Assembly (NCBI RefSeq): GCF_017115095.1
Contig: NZ_JABXKI010000265.1
Coordinates: 1-64,000, forward strand
DNA: 64,000 bases
Direction: 5' to 3'
Source: Nostoc sp. NMS4
GTDB taxonomy: Bacteria > Cyanobacteriota > Cyanobacteriia > Cyanobacteriales > Nostocaceae
The translations under genes and the position numbers were made by a program. Each line of letters begins with the position of its first letter. Within the stretch, counting starts at the first letter, position 1. This document shows positions 30,601 through 39,625 of this stretch, in pieces. The notes under the pieces are model-generated. The model ran no database searches and was not told the DNA's origin. It was given only the letters and a program-made list of their open reading frames with translations.

Positions 30601-31544
30601 TGACCCTTGATTGTAGCCGTCGAACGTCCATCTGCGGGAATACGAGACTCAACTGTTTCTAAAGTTAGTTTTCCTGGCGCTCCCCGGACTGCAACTTGCA
30701 CCGTTACAGGGGGTTCTGTTGCACCAACAACTTGTGCAGATATGGTGTTTATACCTTCTTTTAACGAGACACCATACCATGTCTGCGTCATTAAGTTAGT
30801 AGTGGCATCAGTTTCCGTTCGTCCAATTAAGGAAGAGTCTGCTAAGTTGCCATTCACCCGCAATTCCACTTTACTACCAACAGGAAATTGCAAAACGACG
30901 GTGGTAGCTTGTACATCTACAACACTGTCAGGCGTTGGAGTCAGGATTTTGATTCCTGTAGAGATGGGGGGGGATGGGGGAGATGGGGGAGGTGGGGGAG
31001 GTGGGGTAGTTTCGGCTACTCCGGCAATTTTGCGTAAACCTTTAGGTAAATCGACAGAAGTTGCTGGCTGAAATGGTTGTATTTCTGTTGGAGAAGCTTG
31101 AAACTGTTGCTCAGTGTCTTTGGCTTCGTCGTTATTATCCTCTACTCCGGCAATTTTGCGTAAGCCTCTAGGCAAATTAACCGAAGTTGCTGGTTGAAAT
31201 GGTTGTATTTCCGTTTCAGTTGGCTGGATATCTGCAATTGAAGGATTAGTAGCTGGTGCTGGAGGAGTGGAGGCAATTTCTAGAGGTGCAAACTGCTGCT
31301 GAGAACTTCCCAAAAGATCGGCAGAATTTAGGCGTTGCTGAATTCTTCTCCTTAGCTTTGCACCTTTGTCTTCAAACGTTTTCATAGCTGGGTTAGGCTG
31401 CGCCAACATGGGCTTCTGGCGATCGGAGTTTTCGCTGAGTTCTGCTTTGACTATTGCAGGATACAAAACGAGGCTGAGAGCTACTACTGGCATCGCCCCC
31501 ATCAATTTCAGATTAAATATACTATGGTGCAGTCTGGGTTTCAT
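27639..31544 (-). CDS. Large cell-envelope protein with predicted C-terminal outer-membrane beta-barrel and Ig-like/invasin-type N-terminal region
   Basis: Signal peptide; duplicated EIQPFQPATSVxLPxGLRKIAGV; Pro-rich linker; long alternating beta-barrel-like C-terminal region. Confidence 0.7.
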   Translation of the reverse strand: MKPRLHHSIFNLKLMGAMPVVALSLVLYPAIVKAELSENSDRQKPMLAQPNPAMKTFEDKGAKLRRRIQQRLNSADLLGSSQQQFAPLEIASTPPAPATNPSIADIQPTETEIQPFQPATSVNLPRGLRKIAGVEDNNDEAKDTEQQFQASPTEIQPFQPATSVDLPKGLRKIAGVAETTPPPPPPPSPPSPPISTGIKILTPTPDSVVDVQATTVVLQFPVGSKVELRVNGNLADSSLIGRTETDATTNLMTQTWYGVSLKEGINTISAQVVGATEPPVTVQVAVRGAPGKLTLETVESRIPADGRSTATIKGQLIDANGNRSNRDAVITLIPSAGEFVGTDFKPDQPGFQVEAKGGQFTASLRSQLKAETVTIRATANDLEAFTQLQFETALRPSLVTGVVDLRLGARGTNYYGSFRDFLPPDKNNGTQLDFHSAVFATGAIGEWLFTGAYNSSRSLNEDCDCNNRLFRTYQSSEQNYPVYGDSSKVDVVTPSIDSVFLRLERSTSIPGSSPDYAMWGDYNTEEFARRSQQFTSITRQLHGFKANYNLGDLQITGLYGNHLEGFQRDTIAPDGTSGYYFLSRRILQPGSENVFIELEELNRPGTVLKRKQLNRGPDYEIDYDRGTLIFREPILRTDIDEAGQVLVRRIVVTYQYDSQDSDGSIYAGRLQYNLSRKLNQESWIGATYVQEHQGVRDFQLYGADALISLGEKGRLIAEYAHSSNDSDVVGKVRGDAYRLEAEGQIANGIQGRAYYRFADTGFANNATISFVPGQTRYGAQVTAKVTPSTNVRVQYDHEDNFGIAPQPLDTLEELFAPRSEAIPGSKVDNSLTTISAGIQQRLGKATLDVDWIHRQREDRIPDAALSGNSDQLRSRFSVPLAKNLTFQAQNELSLSSQKDSVYPDRTILGLNWAVIPGVNVSLAQQFYTSGQYSGNAITSLSVNGEHKLGSDTTLTGRYSILGGANEMTTQGAIGLNNRWTIAPGLRLNTAYEHVFGNFFGRTGAGQQFAQPFAVGQSASAIGFEGGDSYSVGLEYTDNPQFQASARYEHRSSSSGSNTVITAGATGKISPALTALVRYQQAGSSNQKLSGLGDTANLKLGLAYRDPNNDNFNALLRYEYRQNPSTIPDTILLGSGTGSQDHTFALETIYAPNWQWEFYGKYALRNSTSYIANDLAGTSTVNLAQLRATYRLGYSWDLVGEARWIGQSNYSETGFVLETGYYLTPNLRLSAGYVFGKVDDRDFSGARSAGGAYLGLTVKLNELFDGFGQQKIAPRQHKESTVQTLIQKIRQQRGKVTEVGKI

Positions 31545-33082
31545 TTCTTGACTGGCTCCTGAAATGTGGGGGTGACAGCGAAGTTCATGCGTACCAAGCC
31601 ACCAGGCTCTAAACGCACCAAACGAGATTGACTATTCCGTTCGCGGAATTTTTGGTTAGGAGCTAAGGTATAACCAGGGAGACTGCTGAGGTCTAATACA
31701 CCTGTGTGGTATCCAGGTAAGGCATTAGCTAAGGAGAACAAACCATTGGGATCTGTAGTGATGCGGTTTCCGTCCTCCAGAAAAATCACTGCATTTGGGA
31801 TTCCAGGTTCACCGGGTTGCTGTTCACCGTCAAAGTTTTTATCAACAAACACGCGACCGATAATCGTGCCACAGTCAGAAACAATTCCAGGACTAATTTT
31901 CAATTGATGGGTTGCTGGGCCATCCTTGACGCTAAAATTGTTATCATCTCGTTGGGCATTTGCGATCGCACTATTACGACCATCACCACGCAACGAATCG
32001 GGTGTTAGTTGAGCAGCATAGGCAATATTCAAGACTTTCTCGCTAGGAATCGTGACGTTTGTGCGGAATGTCACTGTGTTACCATTGCGCTCTGAGGTAA
32101 TCGCCACTGGTTGACCATCCACCTCTCCCCGCAAAACTTTCGGCAAAAAATCGAATCCTAAAGGGAGGCTGTCGGTGACAAATATATTATTCAAACCAGC
32201 ATCAGCAAGATTTTTTAGCGACAGGCGATAGATTACCGTATCTCCAGGTTCAGCAGCAGCGCGATCGCCTGTTTTGATAATCTGCAACTGATTGGCTTGG
32301 CACATATTTGTAGTGAATTCAAAGGCTGATAAGTCTAGTCCTACTGTTTCTGCATTAGGAACTACAACAACTGTTTGCTCTACTCTGGTTTCGCCTGTAA
32401 GATTGATTGGTTGACCATCTAGAGAACTAGCTACATATCGCACCACATTATTACTTTGTGTGCTAGTGCTAGTAAGAATTTCAATCTTGATCCGTCGCTG
32501 TTTGTAGATAGAATTTGGTGGTGCATTGACTACAAAAATGTAGATTCTACCCGGATCGGTTTGACCTCTATTCGGATCGAGTAGGAAATTGTAGACACCC
32601 GCAGGGTCATTGTTAAGAAAGTAGGGGTTACTATTCTCGGTATTTGGCGATTTACCGCCAGGAATTTTGTTGTTAGGAATATCTGGGAACTCTGTTCGAG
32701 TTAAAGCAAGCAAGCTACCCAATTCTGTCCCCGTTGGGTCGCTAGGATTAGGTTCATATAAGCCAACTGAAAAATTTGTATAGTCAGGTAAAATTGAGCC
32801 AGCGCAACCTAAAATCCGTCCTAATGGATCGATTAATGGTGCAGGAGTAACACTAAGCTGACTAGAATTTCCTTGATATTGATAATTAGTAGCCGAATCT
32901 GTATAAGTATAAGCAGCTTGATTGATGAATGGCACAGACGCAGCCAGATTCTTAGTCTGTTGTGCGATCGCTGGTAAAACTATAGTAGTATGCAAAAAAC
33001 TTCCCAGGAGAACAGTTGTTGTTAACCGTCGCCACCAGTTCTTGCTAGAAGTAATTTGCTTTTGGTATTGAGGACGGCTCAC
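31541..33082 (-). CDS. DUF11 / SdrD-B-like secreted protein
   Basis: LQIIKTGDRAAAEPGDTVIYRLSLKNLADAGLNNIFVTDSLP; GTIIGRVFVDKNFDGEQQPGEPGIPNAVIFLEDG. Confidence 0.85.
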   Translation of the reverse strand: MSRPQYQKQITSSKNWWRRLTTTVLLGSFLHTTIVLPAIAQQTKNLAASVPFINQAAYTYTDSATNYQYQGNSSQLSVTPAPLIDPLGRILGCAGSILPDYTNFSVGLYEPNPSDPTGTELGSLLALTRTEFPDIPNNKIPGGKSPNTENSNPYFLNNDPAGVYNFLLDPNRGQTDPGRIYIFVVNAPPNSIYKQRRIKIEILTSTSTQSNNVVRYVASSLDGQPINLTGETRVEQTVVVVPNAETVGLDLSAFEFTTNMCQANQLQIIKTGDRAAAEPGDTVIYRLSLKNLADAGLNNIFVTDSLPLGFDFLPKVLRGEVDGQPVAITSERNGNTVTFRTNVTIPSEKVLNIAYAAQLTPDSLRGDGRNSAIANAQRDDNNFSVKDGPATHQLKISPGIVSDCGTIIGRVFVDKNFDGEQQPGEPGIPNAVIFLEDGNRITTDPNGLFSLANALPGYHTGVLDLSSLPGYTLAPNQKFRERNSQSRLVRLEPGGLVRMNFAVTPTFQEPVKK

Positions 33083-33284
33083 GGAACATATCTCCTCTGG
33101 GATGCCAAGCTTGTTATTAATAAAAACACTGCTTTATTTAGGAAAATCTAAATTATGAAATGGGACTTACTGCAAGTAAACTGCCACAGTAATCCGATTT
33201 GATTATGTAAAACATTCGGTGAAACTTGTTCTTGGTCATTTATAATTACAAATGACGAAGGACAAAAAACAAGCCTAATTTCAA

Positions 33285-33863
33285 TTACCGGACTTGGGTT
33301 TGATAAGTCGCCTTGACTGCTGTTTTGGCTGCAACTGACGGAATCTGTAAACGGATGTGGGTGTAAGCAATGGCTGGTGCTGGTTTAGTTTCCACTTTGC
33401 CGTCAGGAAGAGTAACTTTAACAGTGGGATTTTCGACAAAGCTGCGCCCACCATCAATGCTGTAACTAATTTTTGCACTATTGGTTACACTAGCAGACTT
33501 AAGTACGTATACCATTCCTTTGGGAATTGGTTGATTGAGAGTCAAATTAGTGACTGGGCGATCGCTCTTATTTTCGCCAGTTAAGGTATATCGCAACACA
33601 TCACCGGGTTGTACCACAGCTTGACCTTTTAAAGGTTGCCATGTTTTGCTTTGCTTACCTTGTTGATCCTGTGCAACCACTTGCTTTTCTGCTTCTAAGC
33701 GCAATTGAATTTGCCCTTTAGTTTGGACATTTTGAGCAACGGCACTTGTAGAATGCCAAATATTAGCCACTCCGGGAACTTGACTAACAAATGGTACTGT
33801 AGCAATGAGTGCGATCGCTCCTAAACCTGCAATAGAAAGACGCTTCATAATTAATAACCTCAA
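33285..33863 (-). CDS. Small secreted DUF11-like protein
   Basis: Signal peptide; VVQPGDVLRYTLTGENKSDRPVTNLTLNQPIPKGMVYV. Confidence 0.75.
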   Translation of the reverse strand: MRLLIMKRLSIAGLGAIALIATVPFVSQVPGVANIWHSTSAVAQNVQTKGQIQLRLEAEKQVVAQDQQGKQSKTWQPLKGQAVVQPGDVLRYTLTGENKSDRPVTNLTLNQPIPKGMVYVLKSASVTNSAKISYSIDGGRSFVENPTVKVTLPDGKVETKPAPAIAYTHIRLQIPSVAAKTAVKATYQTQVR

Positions 33864-33980
33864 AAAACTTTCACAATATTGATTACTGACTTATCTTTCC
33901 CCGTTTTGCTAGGGAATAATCAGTTTGTAGTTAGCGGTTTATGGCTAAATCGCCAACTACAAATACAAATGCACTTATTA

Positions 33981-34008
33981 CACCCCTCTTTATTGGCAAA
34001 GAGGGGTG
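33981..34008. terminator. Perfect 11-bp hairpin between two genes of the surface-protein operon
   Basis: CACCCCTCTTT-attggc-AAAGAGGGGTG. Confidence 0.6.
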
Positions 34009-34020
34009 AAGTCAAACTAT

Positions 34021-36576
34021 CTAGTTAACCTTGCGTTGGAAGGTAAACGTTCTTTGAACACCAGGCGCAACTTGTCCGGTTGCAGTATCTACATACTTGG
34101 TGACATCGGTAGTAACGGTAGTTCCAGTTTGGTCGATGCCAGAGCTAGTAGCTGGATTACCACTGAAGAACTGAATAGTCGAAGCACCAGAATCTTGAGC
34201 TGAACCAACAACGTTGCTAGTATCAATTTGAGTGTTGGTATCGTTGTCTTTCGCCCAGTTGTTGGGGGCTTGTGTACCATCTTCACTAATCACGACTTTG
34301 TTAGCATTCAAAATCACGTTACCGGTTCCAGCTTGAGCATCAGAAATATTTTTGTATCTGATTTGGTACTCAATAATGTTGCCTGGAGCAGGATTTCTGG
34401 GTACATCAGCAACTCCTGAATTCGGATCGATACCGTTAAAAGCTGGTGTAGATTCAAAGTCATCTTGACCTGTACCAACAGATGGACCGGTTCCTGGCAG
34501 AACTCGTGACACTTTCACCAGTTTTAAGAAACCAGTGTAGACGCGATCGATAGTGGTGTTTGTGCTAATAGCCCCGCTGACATTAATGGAAGCAATAATG
34601 GGTACAGGGAAGCCAAATTCTGTATCGCCAGCGTAGTCAGCGATCGTATCAGTTGATAGAGACGTGTTAGCTGGTAGATTAACTTCTACACCATAGTTGA
34701 CAGTTGCACCAGGAGCAACGTTAGGAATTGTAATTGGTGTACTAGCTGTTGTAAAGATTCCTGTTGCTTGATCGTAGGTATAGACAGCAGAACTACTAGC
34801 ATAGGTAATAGTTACCTGAGTGCCATTTGGTAAATCTAGTTTATTTGTTGGTTGCGTTGGAGCTAGTGTAATAGTCCCAGGGTTAGTACCACTATTACTA
34901 ATGGTGTTGGTGAAAGCAACTGCTGAGGGGTCTAATTTGGAACCAGGTAAGGTATTAGCAGGAACAAGTGAAGATTTGTTAGTGAAGTCATCGTTAGTCA
35001 GACCTGAAGGCCCAGTAGCATCTGGCTTATTCTGTGGCCCGTTAAGTACTGCTGAGGCTACAGGTGCTTGAATTGTAAAGGTGTTTGCTTCACCACCCGT
35101 TGAACCATCGCCAGTGTTGTTGTTAGCTGTGTCAACACCAGTTTCAGGAGATGCTGGCGTATCAATATAGCCATCATCAACACTGGTAAGTGGCAGAGTA
35201 TCAGGAACACCATCAGCATTGGTATCTGTACCAGGAGGAGGAGTCATAGCACCTGGAGCGCCGTCGTAGTTGCTGGGATTTTGGTCGCCAGATTCATCGT
35301 ATACCGGGGCGTTAGTGCCGGGTGTTTGACCAAATAATTGAGCGATGTTAGCAACGGTTAAAGGTGAAGTTGCACCTGATTCAATTGCTAGTTGAATTGA
35401 GAAGCCATTGACTGTTGTACCAGGAGCGACGGAAGTAACGGTTCCTGGCTTATTGATAAAACCAACGCGAGTGACTGAGGCTAGAGAGGCTGGTGCTGTT
35501 CTAGTCCAACTAGCTGTATTCGCATCAGTTGTAACTGGATCGACAGAATAGACAGCTTCCCAACCAAGAGGGGGAGTTGGTGCAACTGCCAAATCAGTAC
35601 CCGCAGGAATGGCATCAGAAACTAAGATATAGTTGCCAGGATTACCATCAACTGTAATGCTTGTACCTGTCAAAGCGGCTGGGGTAATTCCTTGTCCTGT
35701 AGGATCGTTAGACTCAACTCGCAAACTTAAATCGTAGGTAAGTTTGTCATCTGTAATCGCTGTTGTGCCAGCATTGTTGTAAGCACTGCGAGTCTTAAGA
35801 ACAGTGGCTAAAGAGAAGGTTTTAACAGTTGTACCAACTTTGATTTGCTCGGTAGAACTAGCTTCACGAGTACCGTTAACTGGTACGCCATTTACTTCAC
35901 CAGGAGTATTATCGGGGTTATCTACGGTGTAAACGTCACCACCATCTGGACTCCGCAATTGGTTTTGAGCATCCCCAGGGGTTTCACCAAGGGTAACGGT
36001 AATGATGTCATTGGCTTGAGCGCCAGCTTGGACGGTAACTGGTACACGCACTAATACACTACCACCAGGGGCGATGGAGGGTATGATTGCCTCTGTGCCA
36101 GTGATATTTTGCCAAGTTGTGCCGCCATCAGTGCTGTATTGGAGGTTATTGGGTGTACCACCATTTGGTAATGTGCCGGAAACTGTTCCAGGCCCAGTTG
36201 TTTTAGCTAAGTTAGGAACCCGGAATTGGGTTGCGTCGTTACCTACGTTTGTCAAAGTGTAGGTGTAGATGAGTAAATCACCAACCGCAACAGTACCACC
36301 ATTGCTATCTGTAACTCCAGAAGCGTTGAGAGTGATACCAGCAACTTCTGCCACAGTTACAACAACAGTGTTTGAGGCGGTATTTATGGTTGTCCCTGGA
36401 TCGTTAGGATCTTCGTAGGTCGCTGTCGCCGTGTTGCTGATGGATTGACCCGCAGCTGTACCGTCAGCTAATACAGGTGCAATAAATTGGAAAAGGCTAC
36501 TAGTTAATAATGCTGTTGCTACTACAGATTGATAGCGCTGGCGTTTCTTGTTAACTGATCTGTTTCGGTTTACCAT
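34021..36576 (-). CDS. Large secreted DUF11-repeat protein
   Basis: Signal peptide; GQSISNTATATYEDPNDPGTTINTASNTVVVTV; several conserved-repeat-domain-like segments. Confidence 0.85.
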   Translation of the reverse strand: MVNRNRSVNKKRQRYQSVVATALLTSSLFQFIAPVLADGTAAGQSISNTATATYEDPNDPGTTINTASNTVVVTVAEVAGITLNASGVTDSNGGTVAVGDLLIYTYTLTNVGNDATQFRVPNLAKTTGPGTVSGTLPNGGTPNNLQYSTDGGTTWQNITGTEAIIPSIAPGGSVLVRVPVTVQAGAQANDIITVTLGETPGDAQNQLRSPDGGDVYTVDNPDNTPGEVNGVPVNGTREASSTEQIKVGTTVKTFSLATVLKTRSAYNNAGTTAITDDKLTYDLSLRVESNDPTGQGITPAALTGTSITVDGNPGNYILVSDAIPAGTDLAVAPTPPLGWEAVYSVDPVTTDANTASWTRTAPASLASVTRVGFINKPGTVTSVAPGTTVNGFSIQLAIESGATSPLTVANIAQLFGQTPGTNAPVYDESGDQNPSNYDGAPGAMTPPPGTDTNADGVPDTLPLTSVDDGYIDTPASPETGVDTANNNTGDGSTGGEANTFTIQAPVASAVLNGPQNKPDATGPSGLTNDDFTNKSSLVPANTLPGSKLDPSAVAFTNTISNSGTNPGTITLAPTQPTNKLDLPNGTQVTITYASSSAVYTYDQATGIFTTASTPITIPNVAPGATVNYGVEVNLPANTSLSTDTIADYAGDTEFGFPVPIIASINVSGAISTNTTIDRVYTGFLKLVKVSRVLPGTGPSVGTGQDDFESTPAFNGIDPNSGVADVPRNPAPGNIIEYQIRYKNISDAQAGTGNVILNANKVVISEDGTQAPNNWAKDNDTNTQIDTSNVVGSAQDSGASTIQFFSGNPATSSGIDQTGTTVTTDVTKYVDTATGQVAPGVQRTFTFQRKVN

Positions 36577-37302
36577 AGAAGTAGTTTGTTTATTTGCTGA
36601 ACTTGTATCTTGGACTTTAAGACAGGATAAGGTTCGGCAATTCCTTTAAGAATGACCGATTACATCTACCCAAAGCTTTGACGTTTCACTTTGGAAATAC
36701 ATCTTTAAGGAGTTAAGTTATTTACACTCCTTAAAAATTATCTTGAGGCAATAGGCAGAAATATTTACCAACTTTTTTGATGCTGACCTTTAAGAACCAG
36801 GCTAGCGATCGCAAGTATCTTTAACTTCTGATTGTGTCCCTGCTGATTTTCTTGATACAAGTATAAATGTAACTTTTATAGCAAAAATAGTCTTCAGTGT
36901 ATATAAGTAACTTCGATAGCTGTCAATAATTGCATCAAAGCTGAAAAATTAACTTTAATTTTGCAATATAAATAACTTTAATTATAAGCAAAAAAGACTA
37001 CAACCTATAGACAACAATGCTTTTGGCTCTTTATTGCTATATATTCAGACTACTCAGCACAGTTCTTTTAAATCGAATAAATAAAATTAATTAAGTGATT
37101 GAGATCACTAGAAAGTGATGATAAGTTAATTCTATGCAATTTTGTCATATATAAAATGCAATTTAGTCATAACAGATATCAGTGTTAAAACTGAGTAGCA
37201 CGAGCTACTGCCTTGATTTGTAAAATAAAACAGTTCAGCGTAACTACTAAATTTGGTGATTACTGAGTATAAAAGGTTTATAAAAATCATTCCTTTGATT
37301 AC

Positions 37303-37337
37303 CAAACATACCCGACAAAATTTGTCGGGTATGTTTG
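37303..37337. promoter_or_regulatory. 35-nt perfect palindrome (single-base centre) in the thrC leader
   Basis: CAAACATACCCGACAAA-A-TTTGTCGGGTATGTTTG, 63 nt upstream of the thrC ATG. Confidence 0.75.
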
Positions 37338-37400
37338 ACTGGTATTTTTGCTCGTGTTACTATCAAGCGACAGTGACAGACAAACAGGGAAAGCTAGTTT

Positions 37401-38705
37401 ATGACTCAGGCAATCACAACCCAAACTACAACCAGCACTGCCTACTTTCAAGCCTTGAAATGTAAGGAATGTGGTGCAGAATACGAACTCAAGGCCAGTA
37501 ATGTTTGTGAGTTATGTTTTGGGCCGTTAGAAGTAAAGTATGACTACAACGCCCTACGTCTGACTGTCACTCGTGAAACAATTCAAGCTGGCCCCAATTC
37601 AATTTGGCGCTATCGTCCCTTTTTGCCCGTCGCCACTGACAATGTTATAGATGTGGGAACGGGGATGACTCCCTTGGTTCGTTCTCACCGTCTTGCCCGT
37701 CGCCTGGGTCTAAATAAACTTTATATAAAAAATGATGCCGTTAATATGCCCACCCTGAGCTTTAAGGATCGGGTGGTGTCAGTCGCTCTATCGAGGGCGC
37801 GGGAGTTGGGTTTTACTACTGTTTCTTGCGCTAGCACGGGTAACTTGGCAAATTCTACAGCTGCGATCGCAGCTCACGCCGGTTTAGATTGCTGTGTGTT
37901 TATCCCCGCAGATTTAGAAGCCGGTAAAATTCTTGGTAGTTTGATATATAGTCCCACGCTGATGGCCGTTAAGGGTAACTACGATCAAGTCAATCGTCTC
38001 TGTTCGGAAGTTGCGAATACATACGGCTGGGGTTTTGTCAACATTAATCTCCGCCCTTATTACTCTGAAGGTTCTAAGACGCTAGGCTTTGAAGTTGCAG
38101 AACAACTAGGCTGGGAACTACCCGATCATGTAGTTGCTCCTTTGGCATCTGGTTCGCTCTTTACAAAAATTTATAAAGGCTTCCAAGAATTTGTCGAAGT
38201 TGGTTTAGTAAAAAACAAGAGCGTGCGTTTCAGTGGCGCTCAAGCTGAAGGTTGTTCGCCCATCGCCCAAGCCTTTAAAGAAGGACGCGACTTTATTAAG
38301 CCAGTCAAACCGAATACAATTGCTAAATCCCTAGCGATCGGCAACCCAGCAGACGGTATTTATGCTGTGGAGTTAGCTCAGAAGACTGGTGGTAATATTG
38401 AATCAGTCAATGATGCCGAAATTATTGATGGCATCAAGTTGCTGGCAGAAACCGAAGGCATCTTCACAGAAACGGCTGGTGGTACAACTGTGGCCGTGCT
38501 GAAAAAACTGGTAGAAGCTGGCAAAATCGATCCAGATGAAACTACCGTGATTTACATCACCGGCAATGGTCTAAAAACCCAAGAAGCAATCCAAGGCTAC
38601 GTTGGTGAACCCTTGACTATTGATGCTAAACTAGATAGTTTTGAACGCGCATTAGAGCGATCGCGTACTCTCGATCGCTTGGAATGGCAACAAGTTCTCG
38701 TTTAA
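37401..38705 (+). CDS. thrC: Threonine synthase
   Basis: LKCKECGAEYEL zinc-binding N-terminus; PTLSFKDRVVSVALSRARELGF (PLP Lys), CASTGNLANSTAAIAAHAG. Confidence 0.95.
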   Translation: MTQAITTQTTTSTAYFQALKCKECGAEYELKASNVCELCFGPLEVKYDYNALRLTVTRETIQAGPNSIWRYRPFLPVATDNVIDVGTGMTPLVRSHRLARRLGLNKLYIKNDAVNMPTLSFKDRVVSVALSRARELGFTTVSCASTGNLANSTAAIAAHAGLDCCVFIPADLEAGKILGSLIYSPTLMAVKGNYDQVNRLCSEVANTYGWGFVNINLRPYYSEGSKTLGFEVAEQLGWELPDHVVAPLASGSLFTKIYKGFQEFVEVGLVKNKSVRFSGAQAEGCSPIAQAFKEGRDFIKPVKPNTIAKSLAIGNPADGIYAVELAQKTGGNIESVNDAEIIDGIKLLAETEGIFTETAGGTTVAVLKKLVEAGKIDPDETTVIYITGNGLKTQEAIQGYVGEPLTIDAKLDSFERALERSRTLDRLEWQQVLV

Positions 38706-38795
38706 TTATGAGTTAGGAGTTATAAGTTACGAGTTTTTTTATTCCTAACTCCTAACTCCTAACTCCTAACTTCTCACTCCTAACTCTTCACTTTT
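38706..38795. repeat. Heptameric STRR repeats (CTAACTC)
   Basis: cctaactcctaactcctaactcctaacttctcactcctaactc. Confidence 0.9.
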
Positions 38796-38802
38796 TACTT
38801 CT

Positions 38803-39081
38803 ATGGCTGTAAAAGTTTTAGTTCCGACGACTCTTCAGAGTTTTACTAATAATCAAGCTACTTTAGAATCTAGCGGTAGCACTATTGCTGAATTACTAGA
38901 TTCCTTAGAACAAAGCTTTCCTGGTATTAAATCTCGGTTGTGCGATGAACAAGGTAAGCTACGCCGGTTTGTAAATTTTTACGTCGATAGCGAAGATATC
39001 CGCCATTTAGATGGTATTAACACAACTCTTAAAGATGGCGATGAAGTAAGTATTGTCCCAGCTGTCGCCGGTGGTTGTTAA
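38803..39081 (+). CDS. MoaD/ThiS-family ubiquitin-like sulfur-carrier protein
   Basis: [16 protein letters not shown]...[16 protein letters not shown]...[17 protein letters not shown]. Confidence 0.9.
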   Translation: MAVKVLVPTTLQSFTNNQATLESSGSTIAELLDSLEQSFPGIKSRLCDEQGKLRRFVNFYVDSEDIRHLDGINTTLKDGDEVSIVPAVAGGC

Positions 39082-39120
39082 TATATAGCATTTTGCATTT
39101 AAATGAAGTACATTCTTCAC

Positions 39121-39370
39121 ACCCCTTAATCCCCCCTTTATAAGGGGGAAATTGTCAATCTAGTTCCCTCCCCAATACATCTACGGTGTATACACAAGTC
39201 TGAAATAGCTGATTAACCAAGGTTTTACCCCACCCTAACCCTCCCCTTGCAAAGGGGAGGGAACTAGATTTATTATTTCCCCCCAATATATCGGGGGGAT
39301 TAAGGGGGGTAGTTTGACTTGTGTATATACGGTAGCCCCAATACATACGGGGAGGGTTAGGGAGGGGTAT
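39121..39370. repeat. Nested inverted-repeat cluster (CCCCCTTAATCC.../CTACGGTGTATACACAAGTC...)
   Basis: ctacggtgtatacacaagtct (39180s) versus the reverse complement of gacttgtgtatatacggtag (39314-39335). Confidence 0.75.
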
Positions 39371-39625
39371 TTTTGTACTTCATTAACTTACAATCCGTTG
39401 TATAGATAGAACACCAAAGTAAAAGCCTAACTATCCGGGGCTTTGTTGGGTTGCGCTTTGCTAACGCAACCTACAGTTTTTCTTAACTCTCTGTGTCCTC
39501 TGCGCCTCTGTGGTTCGACTTTCAATACTGTTCGGTTAAGACAAGAGACGCGATGAATCGCCGTTTCTACAATAATAAATTCGGCGGACATGATATCAAT
39601 CCTAAAGCGTCAATTTCAGGGTTGC

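Noticed and set aside
30607-31071. 154-aa plus-strand ORF
   Set aside because: Lies wholly antisense to the 1301-aa envelope protein; Gly-rich part is just the complement of the Pro linker.
38706-38795. Possible CRISPR array (regular short repeats)
   Set aside because: Heptameric tandem units with no spacers; STRR tract. No cas genes or 25-40-nt repeats with spacers in the window.
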